A stretch of DNA of 64,000 bases from Bradyrhizobium ottawaense. Lineage in GTDB: Bacteria > Pseudomonadota > Alphaproteobacteria > Rhizobiales > Xanthobacteraceae. How positions within the stretch are numbered: the stretch's first letter is position 1; every line of letters starts with the position of its first letter. The notes under the pieces were generated by a model. The model was not told where the DNA came from. It searched no databases and was given only the letters and a program-made list of their open reading frames with translations. The DNA is taken from the NCBI RefSeq assembly GCF_002278135.3, contig NZ_CP029425.2:3634001-3698000 (forward strand). The letters run 5' to 3'. Both the position numbers and the translations under genes were made by a program. Positions 1-8,702 of this stretch are shown piece by piece.

Positions 1-107
1 AGCGCCACAACAACCGCCGCCTGATGGCGATGGTGGCGACCTTCCTCGGCGCCACCGCGCTGCCCCTGGCTGGCCAATTGCCGAACGTGTTCGACATCGG
101 CATGTAA
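1..107 (+). CDS. C-terminal end of an unidentified protein (cut by window edge)
   Basis: An open frame enters from the left edge (first complete codon at base 3) and ends with TAA at 105-107, giving 34 residues ending LPNVFDIGM. The stretch is Ala/Leu-rich in the middle. Too little is left to name a family. It is believed to be a gene because a clean rho-independent terminator follows 62 bases after the stop on the same strand. Confidence 0.5.
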   Translation, partial: RHNNRRLMAMVATFLGATALPLAGQLPNVFDIGM

Positions 108-168
108 AAGATCTGGGCATGTAACAACCGAGATATTCTCGCGCCCACGTGCGGGGCGCGAGCGAAAG

Positions 169-196
169 CGGCGGGGTTATTTCCCCGCCGTTTTTT
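169..196 (+). terminator. Rho-independent terminator of the left-edge gene
   Basis: Perfect 8-bp stem (169-176 pairing with 183-190, cggcgggg/ccccgccg) with a 6-base loop and six T residues at 191-196. It points rightward and so serves the truncated gene at the left edge. It overlaps the last codons and stop codon of the convergent phosphatase gene. Confidence 0.85.
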
Positions 197-2030
197 GTTT
201 GCCGCCGTCCGGCTCGAGGCCGAGCGTGCGGCCCGGGAAGCCGGCGGCGTCGAAATAGCGCTGGCTGCCGACGCGCTGGAAGTTCAGCACGGTGGTCAGG
301 CCGCCCTCCGCGGGCCTGGACTTCATTGTGCCGGCATAAGCCTTCGGCACGGTGCCGTTGGGCATGGCTTCCGACATCACGCGGCCGGCCAGGTCTCCTT
401 TCTGTGTCGCGCTTAGGCCCATCAGCCGGGCGGCCGTCATGCCAACGTCGGCGTTGCTGACCGGCAGCTCGTCGACGAAGCCGGCTTTGAAGTCCGGGCC
501 GATCGCCGCCATGAAGTTCATGGTGTCGCCGCGGCTGAAGCTGCCATGCATGCCCTGGCCCTGGCGCAGCACGGTGTCGGCGACCTGCACCGAGCAGTTG
601 GTCGGCGCCTCGCCGCAATCGCTGGCATAGGAGCGAAAGTTGACGACGATCGACGGCGTCGGCGTCGCTGCCCTGCCGCGCAGATTGATGCTCGACAGCG
701 GCAGGGTGCCGGGGAAGCGGCCGAGCGAGTCCTCGACGAACAGGCCGGAGACGTAGTCCTGCGCGAGCAGCGCCTTGATGGTCTTGGCAGCCAGCTTCTT
801 GTCCTTGTTCGGGAGATAGACGAGGTCCGAGCCGCCATTGGTGGCGACGACGAGGTCGGGCTTTTCCGGATCCTTGCCGAGCACGCCGTTGCCGGCCTTG
901 GGATGCTTGTTGCCCTCGATCTTCGCGTTCTTGTCGTTGGGGTCGAACAGCGGCAGGTCGAGCGCCTTGGCGAGGTCGAGCGCCAGGAAGCCCATCGGCA
1001 GGAAGTCTTTCGGCGTGTCGTCATAGCTGACCTTGGCCGAGGGGCTGGTCTTGCTTTCCTTGGAGATGGTCGAGAAGCCGTGGTCAGCCGAGACGATGAT
1101 GTTGGTCGAGGCCGCAAGCCCGAGCTCGTCCAGCGCCTTGCGGAGCTGGGCGAGGTTGGTGTCGGCGTTCTTGATGCCGGCCATCGAGGTCGGACCGTTG
1201 ATGCCGGGCAGGATCTGGTTGAGGCTGTCGCCGGTGTTGTGCTGGCTGCCATCGGGGTCGCGCGACCAGAACACCAGCACGAACGGCTTGTTGCGCGCCT
1301 TGAACATCGGCAGCACCACCTTGGCGGCGACGTCGGCGAAATAGGCCTGCTGCGCCACGTTGGCGGCGGTCGTGCCCGGCGTCTTGGCATCGCCCGCCTT
1401 GGAATTGTCGCCGCGCGGCGGCGTGGTGGTGGGCAGGCCGGCCTTGGTCAGGGCGTCCTTTACCTCGTCCGACAGCGCCACGCCGTTCTTGCCGCCGGTG
1501 GCGTCGTCGAACACGATCGAATGCAGGCCGGCTTTTTCAGGCTTGTCGGTGTGATCGAACTGATAGGTCGGACCGTGCTTGCCTAGCGCTGCGGTGCTGT
1601 ACCCCTTGTCGCGGGCCAGCTTCAGGATGGTGTCCTCGTTGAGGTAGTTGCCCCTGAAATGCTCGTCGATGTCGCCGAGCACGGCGTCGTTCTCGATGAA
1701 GGGGACCACGGTGTCGCCGGCGGGGACGGAGGTGTAGTTGGTCCAGATCGTGTTGGAGAACACGCCGGTATCGCCGAGATAATGGCCGGTCGACATCGCC
1801 GAGCCATTGGCCATGGTGAAGGTCGGGAACAGCGAGTGCGAATTCTTGAAATTGACGCCCTTGTCGCGGATTTCGGCCATGGCAGGTGCCGTGTCGGGGT
1901 TGACCTTCAGCGCGCGCAGACCGTCCGGAATGAACAGGATCAGATTGCGGGGCGTGTTGTTCTGGGCGGACGCAAATCCGGTGGATAGCACTGTCAGTCC
2001 GGCGGACAGCAACACCAGTGAACGGCGCAT
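177..2030 (-). CDS. Secreted alkaline phosphatase superfamily protein (type I phosphodiesterase-like)
   Basis: A 617-residue exported metallo-phosphatase or phosphodiesterase. An upstream in-frame start exists, but the ATG at 2030 follows GGGAGAG and opens a clear signal peptide (MRRSLVLL, cleavage after GFASA), so it is preferred. Superfamily motifs are visible: an N-terminal metal Asp in LFIPDG, the nucleophile Thr region FPTFTMANGS, an Asp/His pair in RDPDGSQHNTGD, the DHG motif in SADHGFS, and a late metal His in GMHGSFSRGD. The family hydrolyses phosphate mono- or diesters in the periplasm with two zinc ions. The substrate is not deducible. It stands alone, convergent with the preceding gene, and its 3' end carries that gene's terminator. 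Confidence 0.85.
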   Translation of the reverse strand: MRRSLVLLSAGLTVLSTGFASAQNNTPRNLILFIPDGLRALKVNPDTAPAMAEIRDKGVNFKNSHSLFPTFTMANGSAMSTGHYLGDTGVFSNTIWTNYTSVPAGDTVVPFIENDAVLGDIDEHFRGNYLNEDTILKLARDKGYSTAALGKHGPTYQFDHTDKPEKAGLHSIVFDDATGGKNGVALSDEVKDALTKAGLPTTTPPRGDNSKAGDAKTPGTTAANVAQQAYFADVAAKVVLPMFKARNKPFVLVFWSRDPDGSQHNTGDSLNQILPGINGPTSMAGIKNADTNLAQLRKALDELGLAASTNIIVSADHGFSTISKESKTSPSAKVSYDDTPKDFLPMGFLALDLAKALDLPLFDPNDKNAKIEGNKHPKAGNGVLGKDPEKPDLVVATNGGSDLVYLPNKDKKLAAKTIKALLAQDYVSGLFVEDSLGRFPGTLPLSSINLRGRAATPTPSIVVNFRSYASDCGEAPTNCSVQVADTVLRQGQGMHGSFSRGDTMNFMAAIGPDFKAGFVDELPVSNADVGMTAARLMGLSATQKGDLAGRVMSEAMPNGTVPKAYAGTMKSRPAEGGLTTVLNFQRVGSQRYFDAAGFPGRTLGLEPDGGKQKTAGK

Positions 2031-2989
2031 CAAATCTCTCCCTGCGGTGAGGCGGCATGGCCGCAATCCGCGGCCCCCCAGCTTCGTTTAGTTTCGCTGC
2101 ATGACGGCCTTGTTACAAGGCCCGTCGCCGATGCAAGAGGGTTGGGGAGGGGAGCGGCCCCCACGCGAGTGTGAAGTACAGCATCCGCCAAGCTCGTGTC
2201 CCGGCTGCGCTGCAGCGTTCCTACGCTGCCGCGCAGAGCCGGGACCCAGGAAGCCACAGCACGTGCTGCTACATGGGCCCCGGCTCTGCAGCGCACCGCT
2301 GAACCGGACGATGCTTCGCATCGCCGGGAGAGCGCTGCGCTGTCCGGGGCACGAGACCGTTGTTGAATGACTGACATGGGATCGCATCCTCGCAGCGCAT
2401 TTCGCCCGAGCTTTGCTTCATCGCCTCACCCTCAATTGAAAGAGGGCGCAGGGAAGGCCGGGAGCCGGTTGGCTCCCATTGACCGCCATGCCAAGAGCAG
2501 ATTGCGTATGCTTCATGCACAGCGGGTAACAGGGCAACCGGAGCATCCCGGCCTTCCCTGCGCAGTGGCTTTACGGCTTATGTCGTGCTCTCCCCGGGGA
2601 GCGTTGCACTATTGCCCCCGTCGCCTTGCGGATGGCTGGCGGATGCGTCCGGTTGGACGACATCCATCACCACAAGACTTGGCGCACAGACCCCGGGCGC
2701 CAGGACCACACGATTTTGCCGTACGCCGATCACACCGGTCGTGTGCGCGATACTTTCGCTCACGGCTCTCCGCCCTGCGAAAGCACTTCGCGCCGATGCA
2801 ACTAGCGTCCACCGCCGCCCGGCCCGCGTTCGTGACGATCGCGATACGCCCCTCTTCCTCGGGCCGGGTTGAGCGATGCATACGCCGTTTCCGAAATTCG
2901 GTAAAGTGGAATATTTTCGCCGCCGCGGGTTGACCGATACCTTGGGTGTTTTGCCCGTCGGGCAACGCAAGGGATTGTGGCCGGGACAT
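2031..2989. repeat. Repeat-rich non-coding block of about 960 bp
   Basis: No gene is supported here. Two stretches (about 2190-2352 and 2420-2985) resemble intergenic repeats seen many times in Bradyrhizobium genomes. The first has a G/C-rich core of alternating ccgggaccc / gggccccgg motifs. The second gives antisense frames often mis-annotated as small hypothetical proteins. Both strands are open in several overlapping frames at once, none has a Shine-Dalgarno sequence, and none has a recognisable domain. Assignment to a repeat family is from memory, not from a search. Confidence 0.55.
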
Positions 2990-3301
2990 TCAATCCGTCG
3001 CGGTCTGCACCCGTGGTGCAGGGGCTTGCGAGGGCTTCGTCGCCGTCGGAGGATGGCCGACCCTGGCGAGATCGCGGCGTAGCGAGGATGGCGCTGCGTG
3101 CAGGGTAAACACGATCGCGATCTGCGTTCGGTTCGAAAGCCGGTATTTGCGCATGATGTTGCCGATATGCGCCCGCACCGTATTCTCCGAGATCTTGAGC
3201 TCGTAGGCGATATTCTTGTTCTGCATTCCCCGTGCGATCAACATCATCAGCTCGCGCTCGCGCGGCGTCGGTGTAATCGAGTCCTGCGGATCTCGGCTCA
3301 T
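2990..3301 (-). CDS. HTH-only LuxR-family transcriptional regulator
   Basis: A 103-residue protein that is almost entirely a LuxR/GerE helix-turn-helix: TPRERELMMLIARG, then NKNIAYELKISENTVRAHIG and the trailing recognition-helix region. There is no receiver or ligand-binding domain, and the last 30 residues are Pro/Ala-rich and probably disordered. It starts 51 bases after the stop of the MacB-like permease on the same strand, so it is probably the last gene of the export operon and may regulate it. DNA binding is well supported; the signal it responds to is unknown. Confidence 0.8.
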   Translation of the reverse strand: MSRDPQDSITPTPRERELMMLIARGMQNKNIAYELKISENTVRAHIGNIMRKYRLSNRTQIAIVFTLHAAPSSLRRDLARVGHPPTATKPSQAPAPRVQTATD

Positions 3302-3352
3302 GGCTGGTTGCTCCCTGGACTGCGGGTTGATGTGGCCACTCCCAGCATGCTG

Positions 3353-4576
3353 TCACTCCGTCTTGAGCGCCTCGATCGGGCTGAGCTTGGATGCCTTGTG
3401 CGCGGGATAGAAACCGAAGATGAGGCCGGTCGCGATCGAGAAGGCGAGGGCAAGGCCGATCGCCTGCCCGTCGATCGAGGTGACCCATCCTGCCATGCGG
3501 GCGACCGTCATCGAGAGCGTGACGCCGCCGGCGACGCCGATGGCTCCGCCGAGCAGGCAGAGCACGAGCGCCTCGCAGAGGAACTGCAGACGGATGTCCC
3601 GCATCCGCCCGCCCAGCGCGCGGCGGATGCCGATCTCCCGCGTGCGCTCGGTGACCGACACGATCATGACATTCATGATGCTGATGCCGCCCACGAGCAG
3701 CGAGACCGAGGCGATGGCGACGAGCAGGAGCGCGACGGTGCGGATCGCTCCCTGCTGCGCTTCCATGGCGGCGGCCGGATCCTGGACCTTGAAATCGTCC
3801 TCCTGGCCGGCGGGGACGCGGTGGCGCTGCCGCAGCAGGTTCTCGATCTCCGATCGTGCCCCCGCCATCTGCCCGTCCCCGGCGACCTTGGCGATGATGT
3901 AGGCAACCGAATCCCGGTTGATGTTGCTGGCGCTGCCGAGGAAGCGCAGCTTGGCGGTGGCGAGCGGCACGAAGGCGACGTCGTCCTGTGCGGGTCCCTT
4001 GCGATCGAGAACGCCGACCACCTCGAGCGGGACCTTCATGATCCGGATCTGCGCACCGATGGGATCGTCGCCCGGCGCGAACAGCTCGCGTGCAACGGTG
4101 CTGCCGAGGATCACGACCTTGCCGGCTCCGGCCTCCTCGGTGCCGGAAAAATAGCGGCCGGTCGCGAGCTGCCAGTCGCGTACCATGAAGTGCCCCGTCG
4201 TCGTGCCGTTGATCGTCGTATTCCAGTTCTTGCCCTCGTGGATGACCTGCGCCGTTCCGGCGATCGAGCCGGCCGCGGCCTGGACTTCCGGAATCTGCTC
4301 GAGGATGGCCTGCACGTCACTCTCCGTCATCGTCAGCTTGCTGCCGTCCTTGAGACGCACGCCGCCCTGGTAGACTGCGCCGGGGGTGATCATCAGCACG
4401 TTGGCGCCGATCGAGCGGATCTGTTCCTGCAGGCGCAGCTGCGCGCCGGAACCGATCGCAAACACCGTCACGATGGAGGCGACGCCGATCACGATGCCGA
4501 GCATGGTGAGGAAGCTGCGCAGCGGATTGAGCCTGAGGGCGTGCAGGGCGATCTGGAATCCCTGGAGCATCGTCAT
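3353..4576 (-). CDS. MacB-type ABC transporter permease (FtsX domain)
   Basis: A 407-residue inner membrane permease: TM helix near residues 20-42 (SFLTMLGIVIGVASIVTV), a periplasmic MacB_PCD domain of about 230 residues, then three C-terminal TM helices of the FtsX fold, including VSVTERTREIGIRRALGG, the conserved coupling segment. In this family the permease lacks its own ATPase, and the ATPase is the preceding gene, overlapping by ATGA at 4573-4576. It is expected to work with the adaptor and ATPase as a mechanotransmission exporter of a peptide, lipid or antibiotic. The substrate is unknown. Confidence 0.88.
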   Translation of the reverse strand: MTMLQGFQIALHALRLNPLRSFLTMLGIVIGVASIVTVFAIGSGAQLRLQEQIRSIGANVLMITPGAVYQGGVRLKDGSKLTMTESDVQAILEQIPEVQAAAGSIAGTAQVIHEGKNWNTTINGTTTGHFMVRDWQLATGRYFSGTEEAGAGKVVILGSTVARELFAPGDDPIGAQIRIMKVPLEVVGVLDRKGPAQDDVAFVPLATAKLRFLGSASNINRDSVAYIIAKVAGDGQMAGARSEIENLLRQRHRVPAGQEDDFKVQDPAAAMEAQQGAIRTVALLLVAIASVSLLVGGISIMNVMIVSVTERTREIGIRRALGGRMRDIRLQFLCEALVLCLLGGAIGVAGGVTLSMTVARMAGWVTSIDGQAIGLALAFSIATGLIFGFYPAHKASKLSPIEALKTE

Positions 4577-5298
4577 GGCGCCGCGCTCCGTTTCGGCAGG
4601 GCCGGCGCCGGCGTCTCGTCAGCGACGAGCTCGCCGTCATGCAGGTGGATCGTGCGGCGGCACTGCGCCGCGATGCCGGGATCGTGCGTGATCATCACGA
4701 TGGTCTGGCCGGTCCGGTTGAGCGCGGCGAACAGCGCCAGTATCTCGGCGCCGGTACGGCTGTCGAGCGCGCCGGTCGGCTCGTCGGCGAGCACGATCAG
4801 CGGGGAGGCGATCAGGGCGCGTGCAATCGCGACGCGCTGCTGCTCGCCGCCGGAGAGCTGCCGCGGAAAATGATGGGCGCGGTGCAGCATGCCGACGGCC
4901 TGAAGGCTCGCTTCCGCGCGCGCCAAACGTTCCCTGCGGCCGACACCGCAATAGACCAGCGGCAGCGCGACGTTCTCGATCGCATCGTGGCGCGCGAGCA
5001 GATTGTAGGACTGGAACACGAAGCCGATGCTACGGGCGCGCAAGGACGACCGGCGATCTTCCGAGAGATCGGCGACATCGGCCCCTTCGAGATAGACCGC
5101 GCCCTCGCTCGGCAGGTCGAGCAGCCCGATCATGTTCATCAGCGTCGACTTGCCGGAGCCGGACGGACCCATCACGGCGACGATCTCGCCTTGCGCGATG
5201 TCGAAGCTGACATTGCGGACCGCGGTGACCGCGACTCCGTCGGTGCGATAGGTCCTGCCGACCGACTGGAGGCTGATGAGCGGCGGGGAGGCGGTCAT
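4573..5298 (-). CDS. MacB/LolD-type ABC transporter ATP-binding protein
   Basis: A 241-residue ATPase. Walker A is at residues 44-51 (GPSGSGKS), the signature is LSGGEQQRVAIARAL, and Walker B and D-loop are VLADEPTGALDS, followed by the switch His in MITHD. The start at 5298 is fixed by a 4-base ATGA overlap with the upstream adaptor gene, and its end overlaps the permease in the same way. It powers the adjacent FtsX-type permease. A longer upstream open frame exists in this phase but is antisense-like and has no domain. Confidence 0.9.
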   Translation of the reverse strand: MTASPPLISLQSVGRTYRTDGVAVTAVRNVSFDIAQGEIVAVMGPSGSGKSTLMNMIGLLDLPSEGAVYLEGADVADLSEDRRSSLRARSIGFVFQSYNLLARHDAIENVALPLVYCGVGRRERLARAEASLQAVGMLHRAHHFPRQLSGGEQQRVAIARALIASPLIVLADEPTGALDSRTGAEILALFAALNRTGQTIVMITHDPGIAAQCRRTIHLHDGELVADETPAPALPKRSAAP

Positions 5299-6722
5299 GA
5301 TCCGAACCTGATTCCGAGAAATTCCATGCCCGCCGGACGGATGGCCTGGCCGACGGCAACCTGGCTGCCCTCGTCGAGATCTCCGCTCTTGAGGGCGACC
5401 TGTTCGGTGCCGGCAGCGCCCACTGTTACGGCGATGCGCTGGAGCGAGCCGCTTGCGGTGCGCACCCACACCCCGCTGCGGGCGGCAGGATCCTGCCGCG
5501 TGCCGGAGGGCTGGAAGCGCAACGCGGCGAGCGGCACCTTCAGAACGTCGTCCTGCCGCTCGATCACGATCTTCACCAGGGCGGTCATTCCAGGGAGCAG
5601 CGCGCCGTCGAGATTGGAGGTCGCAAGGACCACGGTGTAGGTGACGACGTGCTGCTGGGTCTGCGGCGCCTTGCGCACCTGCCGCACCACCGCCTCGAAG
5701 CGGCGGTCGGGGTAGGCATCCACCGTGAAATGGGCGCGCTGGCCGGGGGCGATGCGGCCGATATCGGCTTCGTCGACCTGCGCGTGAATCTCCATGTCCT
5801 CCAGGCGGTGGGCCACCACGAAGGTGGTGCGCGATTCCAGTCCGACCGCGAGCGTCTGGCCCTCGTTGACGAACCTGCCGACGACGACGCCGTTGATCGG
5901 CGAGCGGATCACGGTGCGGTCGAGATCGGCCTGGGCTGCGGCGAGAACGGCTGCCTTCTCCGGCACGGCCATGCGTGCCTGTTGCAGCTCCGCCTCGATG
6001 CGGCGGACGTCGGCCTGTGCCCCCTCCACCGAATAGGAGTTGAGGGACATCAGGATCTCGGCCTCGCGCTCCTGGGCGAGGCGTGCGGTGAACTCGGTCT
6101 GTGCGTCGTCGACTGTCGTCGTCGCCACCACGTTCTGCGATTGCAGCGCCAGCTTCCGTTGCAAGGTCTTCTGCGCCGAGGTCTTGACCGCCTGAGCGCT
6201 TTCGAGCTTGGCGGCGAGCACGTCGCGGCTGCCTCTGGCGTTTTGCAGGTCGATCCGGGCGCGATCCAGCTTGGCCCTGGCGATGTCGACGAGCGAATTG
6301 GAGACGGCAAGCGCAGCTTTGGCTTCGTCGACCTTGGCCGCGAAGCTGCGCGGATCGATCAAGGCGAGCGGTTGATCCTTGGTGACGGTGTCGTTGAAAT
6401 CGACATAGACCCGGGCGAGCTGCCCGGACAGCTGGGAACCGACCTCGATTGTCTTGACCGGCTGCAGGGCACCGGTGACCGTGACGGTCTGCTCGATGCT
6501 GCCGCGCTGGATCGAGGCGTAGCGGAACACGGGCGAATCGGACCCGAATGTCGGAGCTTCGCGTCCGACGGGGACGAGCAGGCGCCTGGTCGATTCCAAG
6601 GCGTGCGCCGCCTTGTCCGTAGCCCTCCCGGCCGCGCCGGTGATGACGGCCGGCCCCACGGTGGTGACCGCGGCGAGGCTGCATGCAGTTCCAAGCAAGG
6701 CAATAACTGGCACAAATCGCAT
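5295..6722 (-). CDS. MacA/HlyD-type periplasmic adaptor (membrane fusion protein)
   Basis: A 475-residue adaptor. It has an N-terminal membrane anchor or signal (VPVIALLGTACSLAAVTTVG), a first barrel/lipoyl half with VGSQLSGQLARVYVDFNDTV, a long coiled-coil hairpin of Ala/Gln/Glu-rich helices (about residues 120-260), the second lipoyl half DRTVIRSPINGVVVGRFVNE, then beta-barrel and membrane-proximal domains. It is the first gene of a four-gene leftward operon (adaptor, ATPase, permease, LuxR regulator). No outer membrane TolC partner is encoded nearby, so it must recruit one from elsewhere. Confidence 0.88.
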   Translation of the reverse strand: MRFVPVIALLGTACSLAAVTTVGPAVITGAAGRATDKAAHALESTRRLLVPVGREAPTFGSDSPVFRYASIQRGSIEQTVTVTGALQPVKTIEVGSQLSGQLARVYVDFNDTVTKDQPLALIDPRSFAAKVDEAKAALAVSNSLVDIARAKLDRARIDLQNARGSRDVLAAKLESAQAVKTSAQKTLQRKLALQSQNVVATTTVDDAQTEFTARLAQEREAEILMSLNSYSVEGAQADVRRIEAELQQARMAVPEKAAVLAAAQADLDRTVIRSPINGVVVGRFVNEGQTLAVGLESRTTFVVAHRLEDMEIHAQVDEADIGRIAPGQRAHFTVDAYPDRRFEAVVRQVRKAPQTQQHVVTYTVVLATSNLDGALLPGMTALVKIVIERQDDVLKVPLAALRFQPSGTRQDPAARSGVWVRTASGSLQRIAVTVGAAGTEQVALKSGDLDEGSQVAVGQAIRPAGMEFLGIRFGS

Positions 6723-7352
6723 ATCAAAACCCGCCTGGTTGAAATGGCTTCGTTGCGGCAGGAAAAAATGGCAAGCTCGCTATGGTTGTAAATCATCTAA
6801 GGTAGTATCGATCGTCAGTATGTCGTTCTCGTCGGGGCGACGGTCGGGTGCGCCAGATGATCCAGTAGTAAAGGCGCGGGGTGCGACTTTTCGTGATTTG
6901 CTGGAGATGCATACGAAGCGTATCGATATGACGCGCGCGGTATCGAACTCGATTAGCTGACTGAACGTCCCGTCTGCTCCGGCCGAAAGCGGCCGGCGCC
7001 CGGCGTTCGACTCGGCACATGAGTGGCGATGCCATGATGCAGTTGGCAATACCGCGATCACGCGACCGGACTCCACGCTACCGGACTCCACGGCACCGGC
7101 TTGCCGCATTCTCGATATCGCACTCCGCCGCGATGCCGACGGAGCCGCGCTCAATTCCCTCCGATCACGAAGCCCGATATGTGAACGCCTTCACTCGCCA
7201 CGAGCGGGTGTTGGCTCTAAGACGTCGAACCGGTGGACCGATGCGCTTCGCCCGGACCCCGCGAATTCACCCAAGCACCTTGTCTGCGCTTGCAAGAAGA
7301 ATGGATGGCTCGATGCCTGCTCATCGAGCCCCAAGCCGGGGAGTCCGTTGCA
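6723..7352. other. Divergent intergenic region of 630 bp
   Basis: This lies between the leftward exporter operon and the rightward response regulator and should hold both promoters. It is less GC-rich at about 6730-6960. A 15-bp unit (accggactccacg plus two bases) is tandemly duplicated at 7065-7094, with a partial third copy after it. No frame here has a ribosome binding site or recognisable domain. Confidence 0.5.
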
Positions 7353-8000
7353 ATGGTTTCAGGTCAAGCCATAGTTTATGTCGTTGACGACGAGATTCAG
7401 ATTCGAACTGCGATCGGAAATCTCTGCGAGGAGACCGGACACCGGGTGAAGTTGTTCGCCTCGACGGAAGAGTTCCTCACCGAGAATCTTTCCAGCAGTC
7501 CGTCGTGCCTCGTGCTCGACGTCCGCTTTCCCGGGACGTCGCCGACCGGCCTCGAGCTTCAGCGCCGGCTCGCCGAGACGGGCGTGCCGATCCCGATCGT
7601 CTTCATCAGCGGCCATTCCGACGTCCGCGTCTCGGTCGAGGCCATGAAGCGCGGCGCGGTCGAGTTTCTGCCAAAACCGTTTCGCGAGCAGGAGATCCTC
7701 GATGCGATCAGGCACGGCATCGAGCGCGACCGCAGGCGGCTGGAACGCGAGGATATCGTGCGTGAAGCCCGCCAGCGCGTCGAGACGCTGACGGCGAGAG
7801 AGCGCGAGATCATGCTGCTGATGGCCGAAGGGCTGGTGGCCAAGCAGATCGCGGCGAGGCTCGGCGTGAGCGAAGTGACGGCGAAGGTCCATCGCGCCAG
7901 GATGATGCGAAAGCTGGAGCTGCGTACGCCGATCGAAGTGGTGCGGCTGATCGACAGCATGGGGCGCGAAGCCGAGACGATTCGCGCCGGCGCGGGATAG
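7353..8000 (+). CDS. FixJ-like response regulator upstream of the curlin-repeat array
   Basis: A 215-residue two-domain regulator. The receiver has the acidic pair in VYVVDDE, phospho-acceptor Asp56 in CLVLDVRFPG, switch Ser in VFISGHSD, and Lys in LPKPF. The LuxR/GerE output domain starts with LTAREREIM and includes AKQIAARLGVSEVTAKVHRA. The ATG at 7353 is chosen because GGGGAG lies about 10 bases upstream; a longer form from 7302 is possible. No partner kinase is adjacent. It sits 178 bases upstream of five curlin-repeat genes in the same orientation. The E. coli curli regulator CsgD also carries a LuxR-type output domain, so control of the array is a reasonable inference. Confidence 0.88.
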   Translation: MVSGQAIVYVVDDEIQIRTAIGNLCEETGHRVKLFASTEEFLTENLSSSPSCLVLDVRFPGTSPTGLELQRRLAETGVPIPIVFISGHSDVRVSVEAMKRGAVEFLPKPFREQEILDAIRHGIERDRRRLEREDIVREARQRVETLTAREREIMLLMAEGLVAKQIAARLGVSEVTAKVHRARMMRKLELRTPIEVVRLIDSMGREAETIRAGAG

Positions 8001-8178
8001 CAGCTGTTTCTGCGCTTCGATGTGCCGACATCTCGCGCAACGTCTAGTCCGTACCGATTAGCATGAACTGCAGTCTGTCGCGCAGGCCACGATCGGTTCA
8101 CAGTATCCCTACGATGTCGGCCTCTTCCAAGACGGCATCCAAATTCAGTCAGACAACTTGGCCAGAAAGGGATACTCC

Positions 8179-8580
8179 ATGCGTAAATTGTTTTTTGCTT
8201 CCGTTGCATTGTTCGCCCTGTCCTCCGCGGCGCAGGCCGCCAACACCTCGACCACGGTGCAAGTCGGCGTCGTGAACGGCTCGTCCGTCACGCAGAACGG
8301 CCTCACCAATGACAGCTCGTCGACCAGCCAGCTCGGCATCGTGAACACTGCGTCCACGATGCAGGGGACCGGCGCTGCCTCGCTCAACAACGGCAGCACG
8401 GTGAACCAGGTCGGCGTGCAGAACTCGGCGACCACCGGCCAGGTGGCGTTCGGCAACAACACCAGCGCGATCACCCAGAACTCGTTCGGTCCTCCCGCGC
8501 TGCAGAACAACGCCGCCGCCGTCGGCCAGCTCAGCGTGTTCGGCGTCAACGGCAGCACCGTCTCGCAGACGGCGCACTGA
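8179..8580 (+). CDS. Curlin-repeat secreted protein 1
   Basis: A 133-residue protein with signal peptide MRKLFFASVALFALSSAAQA, preceded by AGAAAGGGA. The mature part is made of Ser/Thr/Asn/Gln-rich strands with the curlin signature Q-x-G-x-x-N: QVGVVN, QNGLTN, QLGIVN, QVGVQN. Known CsgA/CsgB proteins stack such repeats as a cross-beta solenoid and polymerise outside the cell as amyloid. Cys is absent and charged residues are almost absent. It is the first of five similar genes and is followed by an 8-bp hairpin at 8599-8626, which could make it the most abundant transcript. Function as an amyloid subunit is inferred from repeat pattern only. Confidence 0.82.
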   Translation: MRKLFFASVALFALSSAAQAANTSTTVQVGVVNGSSVTQNGLTNDSSSTSQLGIVNTASTMQGTGAASLNNGSTVNQVGVQNSATTGQVAFGNNTSAITQNSFGPPALQNNAAAVGQLSVFGVNGSTVSQTAH

Positions 8581-8598
8581 CACACAGCCCCGTTTGGC

Positions 8599-8626
8599 CG
8601 GACGCATCCAGTTGCGGTTGCGTCCG
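8599..8626 (+). other. Intercistronic hairpin between curlin-repeat genes 1 and 2
   Basis: An 8-bp perfect stem (cggacgca at 8599-8606 with tgcgtccg at 8619-8626) and a 12-base loop, 19 bases after the first stop codon and without a T run. It is not a classic terminator. It may stabilise the upstream message or partly attenuate read-through. Confidence 0.45.
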
Positions 8627-8702
8627 CGCCATTCTCGAATGCACCGCAATCCGGCCGGCCGATCAATTGCGATGGCCCGCCCATTGTCGCGGAGGAAATG
8701 AC

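Noticed and set aside
2367..2989. Several 100-190-codon frames on both strands
   Set aside because: They overlap each other in a repeat block, lack ribosome sites and resemble frequent mis-annotations in Bradyrhizobium.
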